Below are positions 1 to 7,584 of a stretch of DNA of 64,000 bases, in pieces. The stretch is taken from positions 1 to 64,000 of the forward strand of contig CP007061.1 in assembly GCA_000230955.3 (NCBI GenBank). Direction: 5' to 3'. A program made the position numbers and the translations under genes. The stretch is from Halobacterium sp. DL1. Lineage in GTDB: Archaea; Halobacteriota; Halobacteria; Halobacteriales; Halobacteriaceae. Below the pieces are notes generated by a model, which was not told the DNA's origin, made no database searches, and saw only the letters and a program-made list of their open reading frames with translations. The stretch's first letter is position 1. The number at the start of each line of letters is the position of its first letter.

Positions 1-40
1 ACGTCTTCTTCGAGTCCCCTCCCCACCTGTTCGGTGATTA

Positions 41-217
41 CGACGGAAACGTGGGGTGTGTGGGTTCAGGATTCGAGATCACGACCACGCTTCCGTCTTC
101 GGGTTTCCTCCCTCACGTCGGAAACGCGGCTATATTATCAGTAATCCAATTCCACCGAATTACGGCATTCTCCCGCCGATATCGGACAAGGAACGTCGGA
201 AATGTGGGGTGGTGTCC
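41..217. repeat. ORB-like origin boxes upstream of orc1
   Basis: Several copies of a G-rich box with the core CGGAAACGTGGGGT lie here: near 43-58, a shorter one at 114-130 (cGTCGGAAACGCGG), and one at 193-212 (ACGTCGGAAATGTGGGGT). A reverse-oriented relative lies near 84-97. Haloarchaeal origin recognition boxes contain a GGAAACG-type core followed by a G run, and they sit beside orc1/cdc6. The mix of orientations and the adjacent initiator gene fit an origin. Function is inferred; the repeats are seen directly. Confidence 0.7.
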
Positions 218-222
218 TCCAC

Positions 223-236
223 TAGATTTATACTCT
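223..236 (+). promoter_or_regulatory. TATA box of orc1
   Basis: An AT-rich element (ATTTATACT, about 225-233) sits roughly 30 bases before the ATG at 262. This is the spacing expected for a leaderless or nearly leaderless haloarchaeal transcript. The last ORB-like box lies just upstream of it, so initiator binding could repress its own gene. Confidence 0.5.
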
Positions 237-261
237 CCCCGCTCACACCGTGTGATATTCA

Positions 262-1494
262 ATGACGCCCGACTCTTCACCCAGTTCTGTCGACGATCCA
301 CTCTTTGAATCCGGGCATCGTATCTTCGCGAACAAGGATCTCCTGAAAATCGGCCACGTTCCAGAGGCCGACCGGATCGTCGGTCGCGACGAGGAAATCT
401 CGAAACTCGCAAAACGCCTCAATGGGGCTGTCCACGGGTACTCCCCAGAGAACGTGATGATCTACGGGAAAACAGGGACCGGTAAATCTCTCGTTTCAAA
501 ACACGTCTGTCAACGAGCCCAAAATGCTGCTCAGGATGGCGTCGAAATTGGAACAGCGTATATCGACTGTGCAGAAGACAATACCGAGACCCAAGCAATC
601 TCTTCACTTGCCGCGAAGCTAAACGATGAATCATCGACTGGAATCACCGTCCCCCATACCGGCCTCAGTACGTCGAAATACTACAAACTTCTCTGGAAGA
701 CGCTCGACGCTCAATTCGATTCTGTGATCATCATCCTCGACGAGATCGACTTGATGAACGACGACAGCGTGCTGATGAAGCTCTCGCGCGCTGAGGAGGC
801 GGGGAAAATCGACTGTAGCGTCGGTGTCATCGCGATTAGCAACAAGATCCAGTACGTCGACAACGTGAACGAGCGCGTGAAAAGCAGCTTCCAGCACAAG
901 GAGCTGTTCTTCAAGCCGTACGACGCCAACCAGCTCCGGGAGATCATGTTCAACCGCGAGGACGCCTTCCAGGACGGCGTCCTTTCCGAGGACGTAATTC
1001 CGCTCTCGGCGGCCTTCGCCGCGCAGGAACACGGCGATGCTCGAAAGGCGATCGACATTCTTCGCCACGCCGGGGAGGTCGCCTACGAGGCCGGAGCAGA
1101 GCAAGTGACGGAGGAACACGTCCGCCAGGCGCAGCAACACGCCGAAAAGGACCGGTTCAGAGAACTCGTGAACGGCGCACCCACGCAGGCGAAGGCGGCG
1201 TTGCTGGCGCTCACGGAACTGAGTGTCAACAGCAACGACGATGCGTTCCTCACGAGCCGGGTGTACGACCAGTACGAACGCATCTGCAACCATCTCGATA
1301 TGGATATCCTCTCCGTCCGTCGCTTCCGCGACATCCTGAAAGAGCAGGCCTTCCTCGGGGTTGTCGAAATCGAGAAGATCAACAAGGGGAGTGCGGGCGG
1401 CATCCACCTCCAGAACCGACTCATCGAAGATCCCCAGGTCGTCCGCGAAACGATCCTCGAGGACAGCCGGATGCAGGACTGGACTCGCGAGTAA
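262..1494 (+). CDS. orc1: Orc1/Cdc6 family replication initiator
   Basis: AAA+ ATPase that would bind origin recognition boxes and load the replicative helicase. Walker A GKTGTGKS is at residues 69-76 and Walker B IIILDEID at about 155-162. The C-terminal part after residue 300 fits the winged-helix DNA-binding domain. The length, 410 residues, is normal for haloarchaeal Orc1/Cdc6. ATG start 30 bases after a TATA box. The gene is bracketed by ORB-like repeats on both sides (41-217 and 1521-1630), so it is probably the cognate initiator of this origin. A second family member lies at 5463-6491 on the other strand. Confidence 0.95.
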   Translation: MTPDSSPSSVDDPLFESGHRIFANKDLLKIGHVPEADRIVGRDEEISKLAKRLNGAVHGYSPENVMIYGKTGTGKSLVSKHVCQRAQNAAQDGVEIGTAYIDCAEDNTETQAISSLAAKLNDESSTGITVPHTGLSTSKYYKLLWKTLDAQFDSVIIILDEIDLMNDDSVLMKLSRAEEAGKIDCSVGVIAISNKIQYVDNVNERVKSSFQHKELFFKPYDANQLREIMFNREDAFQDGVLSEDVIPLSAAFAAQEHGDARKAIDILRHAGEVAYEAGAEQVTEEHVRQAQQHAEKDRFRELVNGAPTQAKAALLALTELSVNSNDDAFLTSRVYDQYERICNHLDMDILSVRRFRDILKEQAFLGVVEIEKINKGSAGGIHLQNRLIEDPQVVRETILEDSRMQDWTRE

Positions 1495-1520
1495 TGACCC
1501 CCTACTACTGAGTGGGTACG

Positions 1521-1630
1521 GACGACGGAAATCCGGGGTGGGGCGTGAGGAAACGACGGAAACGAGGGGGGTCGAAAATTACGTCGGAAACGTGGGGTTG
1601 GATCGAAACGACGGAAATCAGGGGTGGGGT
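1521..1630. repeat. ORB-like origin boxes downstream of orc1
   Basis: Four directly repeated boxes with the core GACGGAAAnnnGGGGT are packed into 110 bases: 1521-1545, 1553-1574, 1581-1601 and 1608-1630. They occupy the whole gap between the convergent orc1 and polymerase genes. All four have the same orientation. Together with the upstream boxes they make orc1 an island between two ORB clusters, which is a recognised haloarchaeal origin arrangement. I infer an active origin but cannot show it. Confidence 0.7.
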
Positions 1631-3808
1631 CTACCACGACTGTTCGTCGGTGGCTCCGAACGAGCTCAAAACGGCGTCCCTCTCGCCGGAGAGCTCTCGG
1701 CGAATGTCGGATCGGTCCCACCCGAGCGGTGAGAGCACGCTTTCGACCGCTCTGACCAGCTGCGTTTCGTAGTACGAGGCGGCGTAGGTCCCGATCGCTT
1801 CGTGGGCGAGGGCGACCCGGTCTCGCGAGGATTTCTCGTCGTCGACGACCACATACTCGATATCTTGTCCCGGGTGGACTGCCAGATCCTGCTCGCGGGC
1901 TCGCTTCAAGGCGGCCACGTTCTGGGTATTCTGTGAGTAGCCTTCCAGCGGCTTGGAGACACGGTTCCGCTCGACAAGCCGCTCCACTGCTACGTTGCCC
2001 GCCTGCAGTTCGTCGATTGCTCGTTCGAGCCGTCCGAGCACCGCGTCCGGTGACCGCGTAACATCGAGCCGGTCGAGACAGTCCCGCTGGACGTCCTCGA
2101 TGAACGGTGGGGTTGAGCGCTGCCGGGCTTCGATACCACGTATCTTGAAGTCGTCGTCGCCGGCGACCTTCCCGAAGTACTTGGTCAGCGCGCCGGTGTC
2201 GCTCTCGCGCTGCGGGACGAACGCCACCCAGTCGTAGTGGGCTTCGTGTTCGAGCCGAATCTCGACGCGTTCTGTGATCTCCGTCGCGAGCGTCTGGAGG
2301 TCCTCGCGGTCCTCGTCGTCGACGTCGGGATCCGGGATCACCCAGATGGAGTCGACGATGCCGTGAACGACCCGCCAGCCGCCGGCTTCCAGCCGCTGTT
2401 TCGCCATCAGCAGAATCTCGCGAGCGAACGCGTTGATTGCCTCGTGGCACTCGATGCGGCCAAATTTCGCGTTGCTGAACCCTTGATAGCCGAAACAGGC
2501 AACGAGGATCCACTTCAGCGCTCCCGACCGTCCCTCGAGTTCCGCCAGTCGGTCCTCGTCGGGGTCGTCCCGTTCCTTCTCGTGACGGATGGCCGCCTTG
2601 ATCTCGTCGCGGGCGTCGATGATCGGCTGGAGGACGTCGACGAGGTAGCCCCGGTCGTCACAGATCGAGTACCCGAGGCCGGGGACGTCGTCGCGGTCGC
2701 TGTGGCAGTCACACCGGATGACGTCCGGTGAGACGTTTCGAGTGCAGATGATATTCGGATACAACGAGGAGAAGTCGAGTTCGTGGACGTTCTCGTGGAG
2801 GCCGACCTCGGGTGCGAAAATGAAGCCGCCGCGGTCGGCGTCGTGGAGCGTCCCCACCGGCTTGTAGAACTCGTGGCGCCAGGAGTTCCACGGCACGAGG
2901 ACGCCGCGGTCGTTGGCCTCGCAGATTTGGATGGCGGTGAGCACGTTCCCGATCGACGCCCACGCGAGTTCCTGGACGGGCTTTTTCGAGCGCGACACGA
3001 GGTCGAGGACGCCGTCGAGGTTTGTCTCCCCGTAGAAGAACGTGTTCGACTCGTCGATGATCGCCCGGCCGGGCACGTTGTACCGCGCCGGCGAGTGACC
3101 GACGCGGCCGTAACTCGAGTACGTCGACCGGCTCGCAAGCTGCTGATAATCGACGTCCGGCCACCGACTTAGCGAGAAGTCGTCGACGTCGGCGTCCGTC
3201 GCCATCTCGTACAGCGTCGGGACGATCTCGCTCGTCGAGCAGACCAAGACGTCCGGATCGTGTGTTTCGAGCGCCCCTTGGACGGCGGTCAGGATATCCG
3301 TCGACGAGCCGGTGACGGTGTCGCCGGCAACGGACAGCTCCCCATAGACATCGTTGCTCGTTTCGGTCACTGGGACGCTGAGCCGCAGTGTCGACAGCTC
3401 GCTCGCCGGCGTCGGATCGGCGCCGGTCTCCAGACAGTACCGGAACTCTCGCGAGAAGTCGACGTTGAAACAGGCGAGATCCCCGACTGGATAGGCCGAC
3501 AGCTGGCGCGCTTGCCGGGCGAGTGGGGTGACGCGGTCGATGTGGGCGACGTCGACCGCGAGAACGGCCTCCTCGTCCCGTCGAAAGCCCGGCCGTTGCG
3601 TAACCATCTCGGTCGCGACGACGTCCGGGTGCTGGTCGTACACCGACTGGAGGGTCGTGAGGTCGAGGTCGGTCTCTGGGTCGCGAGCGCCGACGTAGAA
3701 GCATGGGGTATAATCATCGCGTTCGGTCGCGACGGTGCCGTCGGCGGTTGCCTCCCACTCTAGGATGCGGCCGTCGTCCAGAAAGTCGATACTGAATGGC
3801 ATCGTCAC
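1631..3808 (-). CDS. polB: Family-B DNA polymerase, plasmid-type, eroded exonuclease motifs
   Basis: DNA polymerase of family B, probably acting in replication or repair of this replicon. Motif A is ELDFSSLYPNII and motif B is KWILVACFGYQGFSNAKFG. Motif C is HGIVDSIW instead of the usual YGDTDS: the second Asp is kept and the first is lost. The N-terminal region shows no clear Exo I D-x-E, Exo II N-x3-D or Exo III Y-x3-D motif, so proofreading is probably absent. At 725 residues it is shorter than the chromosomal PolB. The start is either GTG 3808, overlapping the upstream stop, or ATG 3802. It is translationally coupled to the small gene before it and forms an operon with the RadA-like gene. 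Confidence 0.88.
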   Translation of the reverse strand: MTMPFSIDFLDDGRILEWEATADGTVATERDDYTPCFYVGARDPETDLDLTTLQSVYDQHPDVVATEMVTQRPGFRRDEEAVLAVDVAHIDRVTPLARQARQLSAYPVGDLACFNVDFSREFRYCLETGADPTPASELSTLRLSVPVTETSNDVYGELSVAGDTVTGSSTDILTAVQGALETHDPDVLVCSTSEIVPTLYEMATDADVDDFSLSRWPDVDYQQLASRSTYSSYGRVGHSPARYNVPGRAIIDESNTFFYGETNLDGVLDLVSRSKKPVQELAWASIGNVLTAIQICEANDRGVLVPWNSWRHEFYKPVGTLHDADRGGFIFAPEVGLHENVHELDFSSLYPNIICTRNVSPDVIRCDCHSDRDDVPGLGYSICDDRGYLVDVLQPIIDARDEIKAAIRHEKERDDPDEDRLAELEGRSGALKWILVACFGYQGFSNAKFGRIECHEAINAFAREILLMAKQRLEAGGWRVVHGIVDSIWVIPDPDVDDEDREDLQTLATEITERVEIRLEHEAHYDWVAFVPQRESDTGALTKYFGKVAGDDDFKIRGIEARQRSTPPFIEDVQRDCLDRLDVTRSPDAVLGRLERAIDELQAGNVAVERLVERNRVSKPLEGYSQNTQNVAALKRAREQDLAVHPGQDIEYVVVDDEKSSRDRVALAHEAIGTYAASYYETQLVRAVESVLSPLGWDRSDIRRELSGERDAVLSSFGATDEQSW

Positions 3809-4110
3809 GGGTTCGCGTCCGGTGGGGCGCTCTCCTGGTCATCGCGTGCTGCGACCGCGGCTTCGAGTTCCTCGAGGCGTTCCTCGTGGTCATCGAGGCG
3901 GCCCTCCTGTTCGAGATCGATGCTGAGTAGCGCCGGTAGCAGTGGGTTCTGGTGATTCAACAGCCCGCTCGCGTCGGCGTGTTCGCGGGCGTACTCGAAC
4001 ACCCGGTCGAAGCGCGGTTGGTCGCGACGCCGCAGTGCCCGCCGGAACTCCGCCCAGCGCTCTTCGATGGCCCGCAGTGCATCTCGGTAGGTTGGGTTCG
4101 TGCGCCCCAT
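3805..4110 (-). CDS. Conserved small protein of the polymerase operon
   Basis: A protein of 101 residues that I do not recognise by function. It begins MGRTNPTYRDALR, is rich in Arg and Glu, and its last third (LDDHEERLEELEAAV) looks like a coiled coil. The ATG at 4110 lies two bases after the stop of the RadA-like gene and its own stop overlaps the polymerase GTG, so the three genes should be co-translated. A longer reading from GTG 4143 would overlap the upstream gene and is less likely. The position suggests an accessory factor of the polymerase or RadA-like protein; that is inference. Confidence 0.75.
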   Translation of the reverse strand: MGRTNPTYRDALRAIEERWAEFRRALRRRDQPRFDRVFEYAREHADASGLLNHQNPLLPALLSIDLEQEGRLDDHEERLEELEAAVAARDDQESAPPDANP

Positions 4111-4112
4111 CG

Positions 4113-5057
4113 CTATCGGCCTCCTGTACCTCTCGCCGTCCACGCATCGAGCAGGGGATCTGCGGTGGCCGCCACCGTCTCACCGTCAGCTGTGACGCCC
4201 GTTCCGACGCCCTCCGGAGTGGGCGTCGACGGCGCCGGCGTCGTCGGTTCCACGCCGACCTGCATGGCGCGTGCCGAGAGCAGCTGCTGCCAGTACGCGA
4301 ACGTCGTCTGGTAGTACGCGCCGTCGTCGACGGGATAGACGAGCGTCTCGAAGTCCTCGCCGACGACCCGTGGGCCCATTCGGGTCTGCTCGCACTCCAG
4401 GTGGTGGTCGGCGACCGTCGCGACCGATTCGGTGAATTCGTTTCGTTCGTTTCGCGTAACGAGTACCGGGATGTCGTACCCATCGGCGTAGGTCGCCAAC
4501 CGGGCGAGCGTTCTCGCGTGGAGGGTTTCCGCGTGAGCCTCTCCGAGTGTATCGTCGGCACGGTATTGGGCGTCAACGGCCGGCGCGACGATGAGCGCGG
4601 GGGTGTGAGGCGACGTGTCGTCGTCGCGACTTGGTTGCCCTCGATCGGCTGCCCCGGAATCGGCGGTGGACGCCCGGATCGACTTGTTCACTGCCGTTGG
4701 GAGATCACAGACGGCACCGTAGTGCTGGTAGGCGGTGAACCCACGTGCGACATGAATCCGGTCGAGCAACCGCTGGCTAGGGGAGATCTGCGCGAGTGTT
4801 GCCGTCGTTGCGTGCCCGTTTGCGTCGACCCAGAAAGCGGGTCCGTCGTTGAGGAGGAGATGATCGAGCACGAGCGACTGGAGGATCGGGACGCCGCGGC
4901 CTCCCTCAACGTCGAGCAGCGTGATGCCGTCGTCGAGCTGCGGCAACAGCATTTCTTCCGTGGTCGGATCGGTTTGGTCAGCAAGGGCCTGATTGCGGTC
5001 TGCTCCTCGTGTTGGCTGGTCCGCCGCCAGTCGGTTCGACGGTGTGTGTTCTGCCAT
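4113..5057 (-). CDS. RadA/RecA-superfamily-like protein without canonical P-loop
   Basis: A protein of 314 residues with the layout of a RadA/Rad55-like ATPase core: a segment around GITLLDVEGGRGVPI where Walker A should be, then AFWVDANGHATT, then RIHVARGFTAYQHY, which resembles the RadA segment after Walker B, then TPALIVAPAVDAQY. The Walker A lysine and Ser/Thr (GxxGxGKS) are missing, so it may not hydrolyse ATP in the usual way. The C-terminus is Pro/Thr rich. The ATG at 5057 is preferred to the upstream GTG-type start. First gene of a three-gene operon with the family-B polymerase, which suggests a role in recombination-coupled replication. Confidence 0.6.
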   Translation of the reverse strand: MAEHTPSNRLAADQPTRGADRNQALADQTDPTTEEMLLPQLDDGITLLDVEGGRGVPILQSLVLDHLLLNDGPAFWVDANGHATTATLAQISPSQRLLDRIHVARGFTAYQHYGAVCDLPTAVNKSIRASTADSGAADRGQPSRDDDTSPHTPALIVAPAVDAQYRADDTLGEAHAETLHARTLARLATYADGYDIPVLVTRNERNEFTESVATVADHHLECEQTRMGPRVVGEDFETLVYPVDDGAYYQTTFAYWQQLLSARAMQVGVEPTTPAPSTPTPEGVGTGVTADGETVAATADPLLDAWTARGTGGR

Positions 5058-5220
5058 ACTCGAGTAATTGTCCACAAACCCGATAAGCCGCGGCGTGGCG
5101 CTTCCGCGTTTCACAGAAGATCCGAGACAGTTGCTTAATCGTCTTCAGTCGGCGATTTTCTGTTGCCGGTCGGGGCTTCCGAGAACGTTTCCAGTATCAG
5201 ACTTGGCCGATCTTTCTAAA

Positions 5221-5262
5221 TTAACCAACAAACCGCAATCTCAATCGTCAAATGTTGGTTAA
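5221..5262. promoter_or_regulatory. Perfect 10-bp inverted repeat upstream of RadA-like operon
   Basis: TTAACCAACA at 5221-5230 is repeated exactly in reverse (TGTTGGTTAA) at 5253-5262, with a 22-bp AT-rich centre. It lies about 160 bases before the ATG of the RadA-like gene, in the region between the two replication operons. It could be an operator or a binding site for the second Orc1/Cdc6. It contains no ORB-like core. Confidence 0.5.
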
Positions 5263-5304
5263 GAACACAAACTCCGATGGGATATTCGTGACCGGCTAGT
5301 TATT

Positions 5305-5451
5305 ATGTATCGGCAGGGCGCTGAGGTCGACCGATGGGGAGCTACGAGAGGCCAACGTGGAAGACCACCCCGCGAGAACAGCGATTCGCTGGTTCTCGAG
5401 CTACTGGCGAACGAACAATCGGGTTTAGCGAGTGCTGTTGGGGATAGCTAA
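5305..5451 (+). CDS. Possible small ORF, 48 residues
   Basis: A short reading frame starting MYRQGAEVDRWGATRG, preceded closely by TAGTTATTATG, which could serve as a TATA element for a near-leaderless transcript. It ends 12 bases before the stop of the convergent orc1/cdc6 gene. I recognise no family. Codon use is compatible with coding but the length gives little support. It may be a fragment. Confidence 0.25.
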   Translation: MYRQGAEVDRWGATRGQRGRPPRENSDSLVLELLANEQSGLASAVGDS

Positions 5452-5462
5452 CAACGCTACTG

Positions 5463-6491
5463 TCACTCCATCGGCGATGCTGCTGTCGAATCAACAAGGG
5501 AATACTCCCGGTCCCGACTCGTTCCCTCCGCTTCCAGAAGGTTGTACTGTGCCATCTTCGAGAGGTACGTTCGCACAGTCCGTTTGGTCCGCGGGTCATC
5601 TGCCTCCTCAGTATAGCGCTCGTGAATCTCGCTGGGCCCAACCGGCCCGTGTTCGCGCACAACCTCGTAGACGACGCGCTGGTGGGGTGTGAGCGAGTCG
5701 AGACTTCGCTGTTTGATTTGGGCCCGCGCATCCTCGGCGGCGTCCAGTAGCATGTCGTCGGTGATGTGCTCGTGATTTTCGCGATCAGCCCTGCCCGCGG
5801 CTGTTCGGAGGATACCAATTGCGAGACGGGCGTCGCCGGCGGCTGCGTCAGCGATCCGGTAGAGCTGGTCGTCGGTGATGACGTCCTCGTCGAGCCCCCA
5901 CTTCGCCCGAGCACTCAAGATATCGTACAGCTGCTCGTCGTGGTACTTGTCCATTCGGACGTGTTCGCTGGAGCGCAGCCGACTCACAAGCCGGTCGTCG
6001 ACGCGGCTGAACAGCTCCTCTTCCTTGTTCGCGATGCAAATAATTGCGAACTGCGGGAGGCTGTGGAGGTCGTAGATGACGCTGGGGTCCTCCAACTGAT
6101 CGACCTCGTCAAGGATAACGACTGTTCGCGGGCCGTCGTGCTGTTGGAGTCGGTCGACGAGTTCGTCGTGCGGCGTCGACTGGCGGTGGATGTCGATGGT
6201 GGCGCCGAGGTCGTCGAGGATCTGATAGAGCGTCCGGAATCGGGTGTAGTTGCGCCAGCAGTTGACGTAGGTGGCCTCGACGTCAAGGACTTCTTCCCTG
6301 AGCCGTTCGGTGACGAACTTCGAGATGCAGGTCTTTCCGGTGCCGCTGGGCCCGGTGACGATGGCGGTGTCGGCGGGTTCGCCGTTCGTGATTGGTTCGA
6401 GGACGCTTGAGAGGTGGTTGACTTCGGCGTCGCGATGCTCAACTTCTCGAGGGACGAACCCGGCGCGAAGGACGCGAGCATCGCGAATCAT
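5463..6491 (-). CDS. orc: Second Orc1/Cdc6 family protein
   Basis: AAA+ initiator-type ATPase of 342 residues, shorter than the first one. Walker A GPSGTGKT is at residues 47-54, Walker B TVVILDEVD at about 123-131, and sensor-like text FAIICIAN follows. The N-terminus MIRDARVLRAGFVPREV matches the short start typical of accessory haloarchaeal Orc/Cdc6 proteins. No ORB-like cluster is obvious beside it, so it may act on another origin or regulate the first one. It is transcribed toward the RadA-like/polymerase operon but separated from it by about 400 bases. Confidence 0.93.
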   Translation of the reverse strand: MIRDARVLRAGFVPREVEHRDAEVNHLSSVLEPITNGEPADTAIVTGPSGTGKTCISKFVTERLREEVLDVEATYVNCWRNYTRFRTLYQILDDLGATIDIHRQSTPHDELVDRLQQHDGPRTVVILDEVDQLEDPSVIYDLHSLPQFAIICIANKEEELFSRVDDRLVSRLRSSEHVRMDKYHDEQLYDILSARAKWGLDEDVITDDQLYRIADAAAGDARLAIGILRTAAGRADRENHEHITDDMLLDAAEDARAQIKQRSLDSLTPHQRVVYEVVREHGPVGPSEIHERYTEEADDPRTKRTVRTYLSKMAQYNLLEAEGTSRDREYSLVDSTAASPME

Positions 6492-6646
6492 CTGTTAGTG
6501 ACAGAATGATTCTTGGTCAGATAGTAAAAACCTCATCGGGTCAGTTCCGGAAAGCTCCTCATCACCGTGGAATTGCCTCTTCTATAGTATCGCTGTCTCC
6601 CGATTCTAACTGTGGAAACAGGCTATTTCCGGAAACATCCGAAAAC

Positions 6647-6767
6647 TCACTTGACACTCTCTAGCTCCGCGTCCTGGCCGTCGATCTCAACGATGTCACC
6701 GCCGCCGAAAGGGCGGATATATTCGCTAGTAGCGGTCAGGCCGGCAATGTCGGTTTCGACTGACTTT
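6647..6767 (-). pseudogene. C-terminal gene remnant (unknown family)
   Basis: On the minus strand a coding-like tail reads VETDIAGLTATSEYIRPFGG and continues GDIVEIDGQDAELESVK to a stop at 6647. Upstream the frame closes, and a neighbouring frame continues with ESLTRTSKNSKKK, which suggests a frameshift. No start codon or upstream body is present. I do not recognise the family. Confidence 0.3.
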
Positions 6768-6793
6768 CTTCTTAGAGTTCTTCGAGGTGCGTG

Positions 6794-6904
6794 TTAGCGA
6801 CTCAAGTAAATCCTTGTTGCCGTTAGGTCTCGTCGTAGCCAATAAGACTCAATATCCTCAATTGGGTGACCATCTCGGATGAACTGTTTGTAGTTCTTAA
6901 ACCT
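6794..6904 (-). pseudogene. Short remnant, possibly C-terminal tail of a recombinase
   Basis: The minus strand encodes RFKNYKQFIRDGHPIEDIES followed by YWLRRDLTATRIYLSR and a stop. This has coding character but no start. It loosely resembles the last helices of tyrosine recombinases; that assignment is weak. The rest of 6492-7036 shows no intact gene. Confidence 0.25.
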
Positions 6905-7036
6905 GGGTGAACTCTATTCGACTCAGAGAGACGTTCAAATCGATGGTTGTGGCTTGATGAGGCACCCAATCTGTATCAGATGAACGCCACCACGGCTGAA
7001 GTTACGAGTATGGTGCCAACTCCGTCACAAGTTTCA

Positions 7037-7500
7037 GATGAACTGGCTCTGTTGAAATCCTTCGTTGCTGATAGTTTGTTGAGACCGTGCTGCATACAGA
7101 GCGCGTATCTTGCAAAACGCAGTCACCGATTTCGATGTGCTACCCGGAAAGTTCAGCATAGAGCTGAGTCAATCCACACTCCGGACAAAGAAACGCATGA
7201 AGCGGTGTTTGATGCCCGATACCGAGCCGATCAAGCACACCACCGTCTCTTTCGGTTTCAACGTAGAGGTCACCGACTCCTTCTGCGGTTACGTTCGTCT
7301 TCTCCATTTGGACATCACAATCCGGGCAGTGGCGTTCGCTCATTGGACTTACATCCATTCGTGTTCCCGATTGCCAAAGAAGTCAGGTCACAGTCTTTTC
7401 GGAAATGCCAATTCCGACACGTTTCATTGCTGCATTCACCCTCTGTATCTTGCACGCCGTTTGTATCAGTTGTTGAGGATTTCAACAGAGCCGATGAACT
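7037..7500. mobile_element. 448-bp TIR element with 8-bp target duplication
   Basis: GGCTCTGTTGAAATCC at 7045-7060 is matched exactly in reverse at 7477-7492. The bases just outside on both sides are GATGAACT (7037-7044 and 7493-7500), an 8-bp target duplication. The element itself is 7045-7492. Termini starting GG-C-CTGTTG and 8-bp duplications are typical of IS6-family ends, but there is no transposase inside; the only gene is a small zinc-ribbon ORF. It is therefore a non-autonomous element carrying cargo, or a deletion derivative. Its right edge is 92 bases before the cas6 start. Confidence 0.85.
7140..7343 (-). CDS. Small CPxC zinc-ribbon protein
   Basis: A protein of 67 residues starting MSERHCPDCDVQMEK with a second Cys pair FLCPECGL near its C-terminus, so one four-Cys zinc ribbon. 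Haloarchaea have many such small zinc-finger proteins; some affect biofilm or stress traits, most are uncharacterised. The ATG at 7343 is preferred over the upstream one because it starts right before the first Cys pair. The gene lies wholly inside the TIR-bounded element 7045-7492, as its only cargo. Confidence 0.7.
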   Translation of the reverse strand: MSERHCPDCDVQMEKTNVTAEGVGDLYVETERDGGVLDRLGIGHQTPLHAFLCPECGLTQLYAELSG

Positions 7501-7584
7501 TCAGTGAGGTGGGTGCTCGCATGTACTTCTCATCAGCGAAAAGAATAAGTACCATAGGATAAGTAGATAAATCGACACAACACT

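Noticed and set aside
6601-6645. GTGGAAACAGG and TTTCCGGAAAC as possible ORBs for the second Orc gene
   Set aside because: They lack the G-run and are not repeated in phase; too weak to call an origin.
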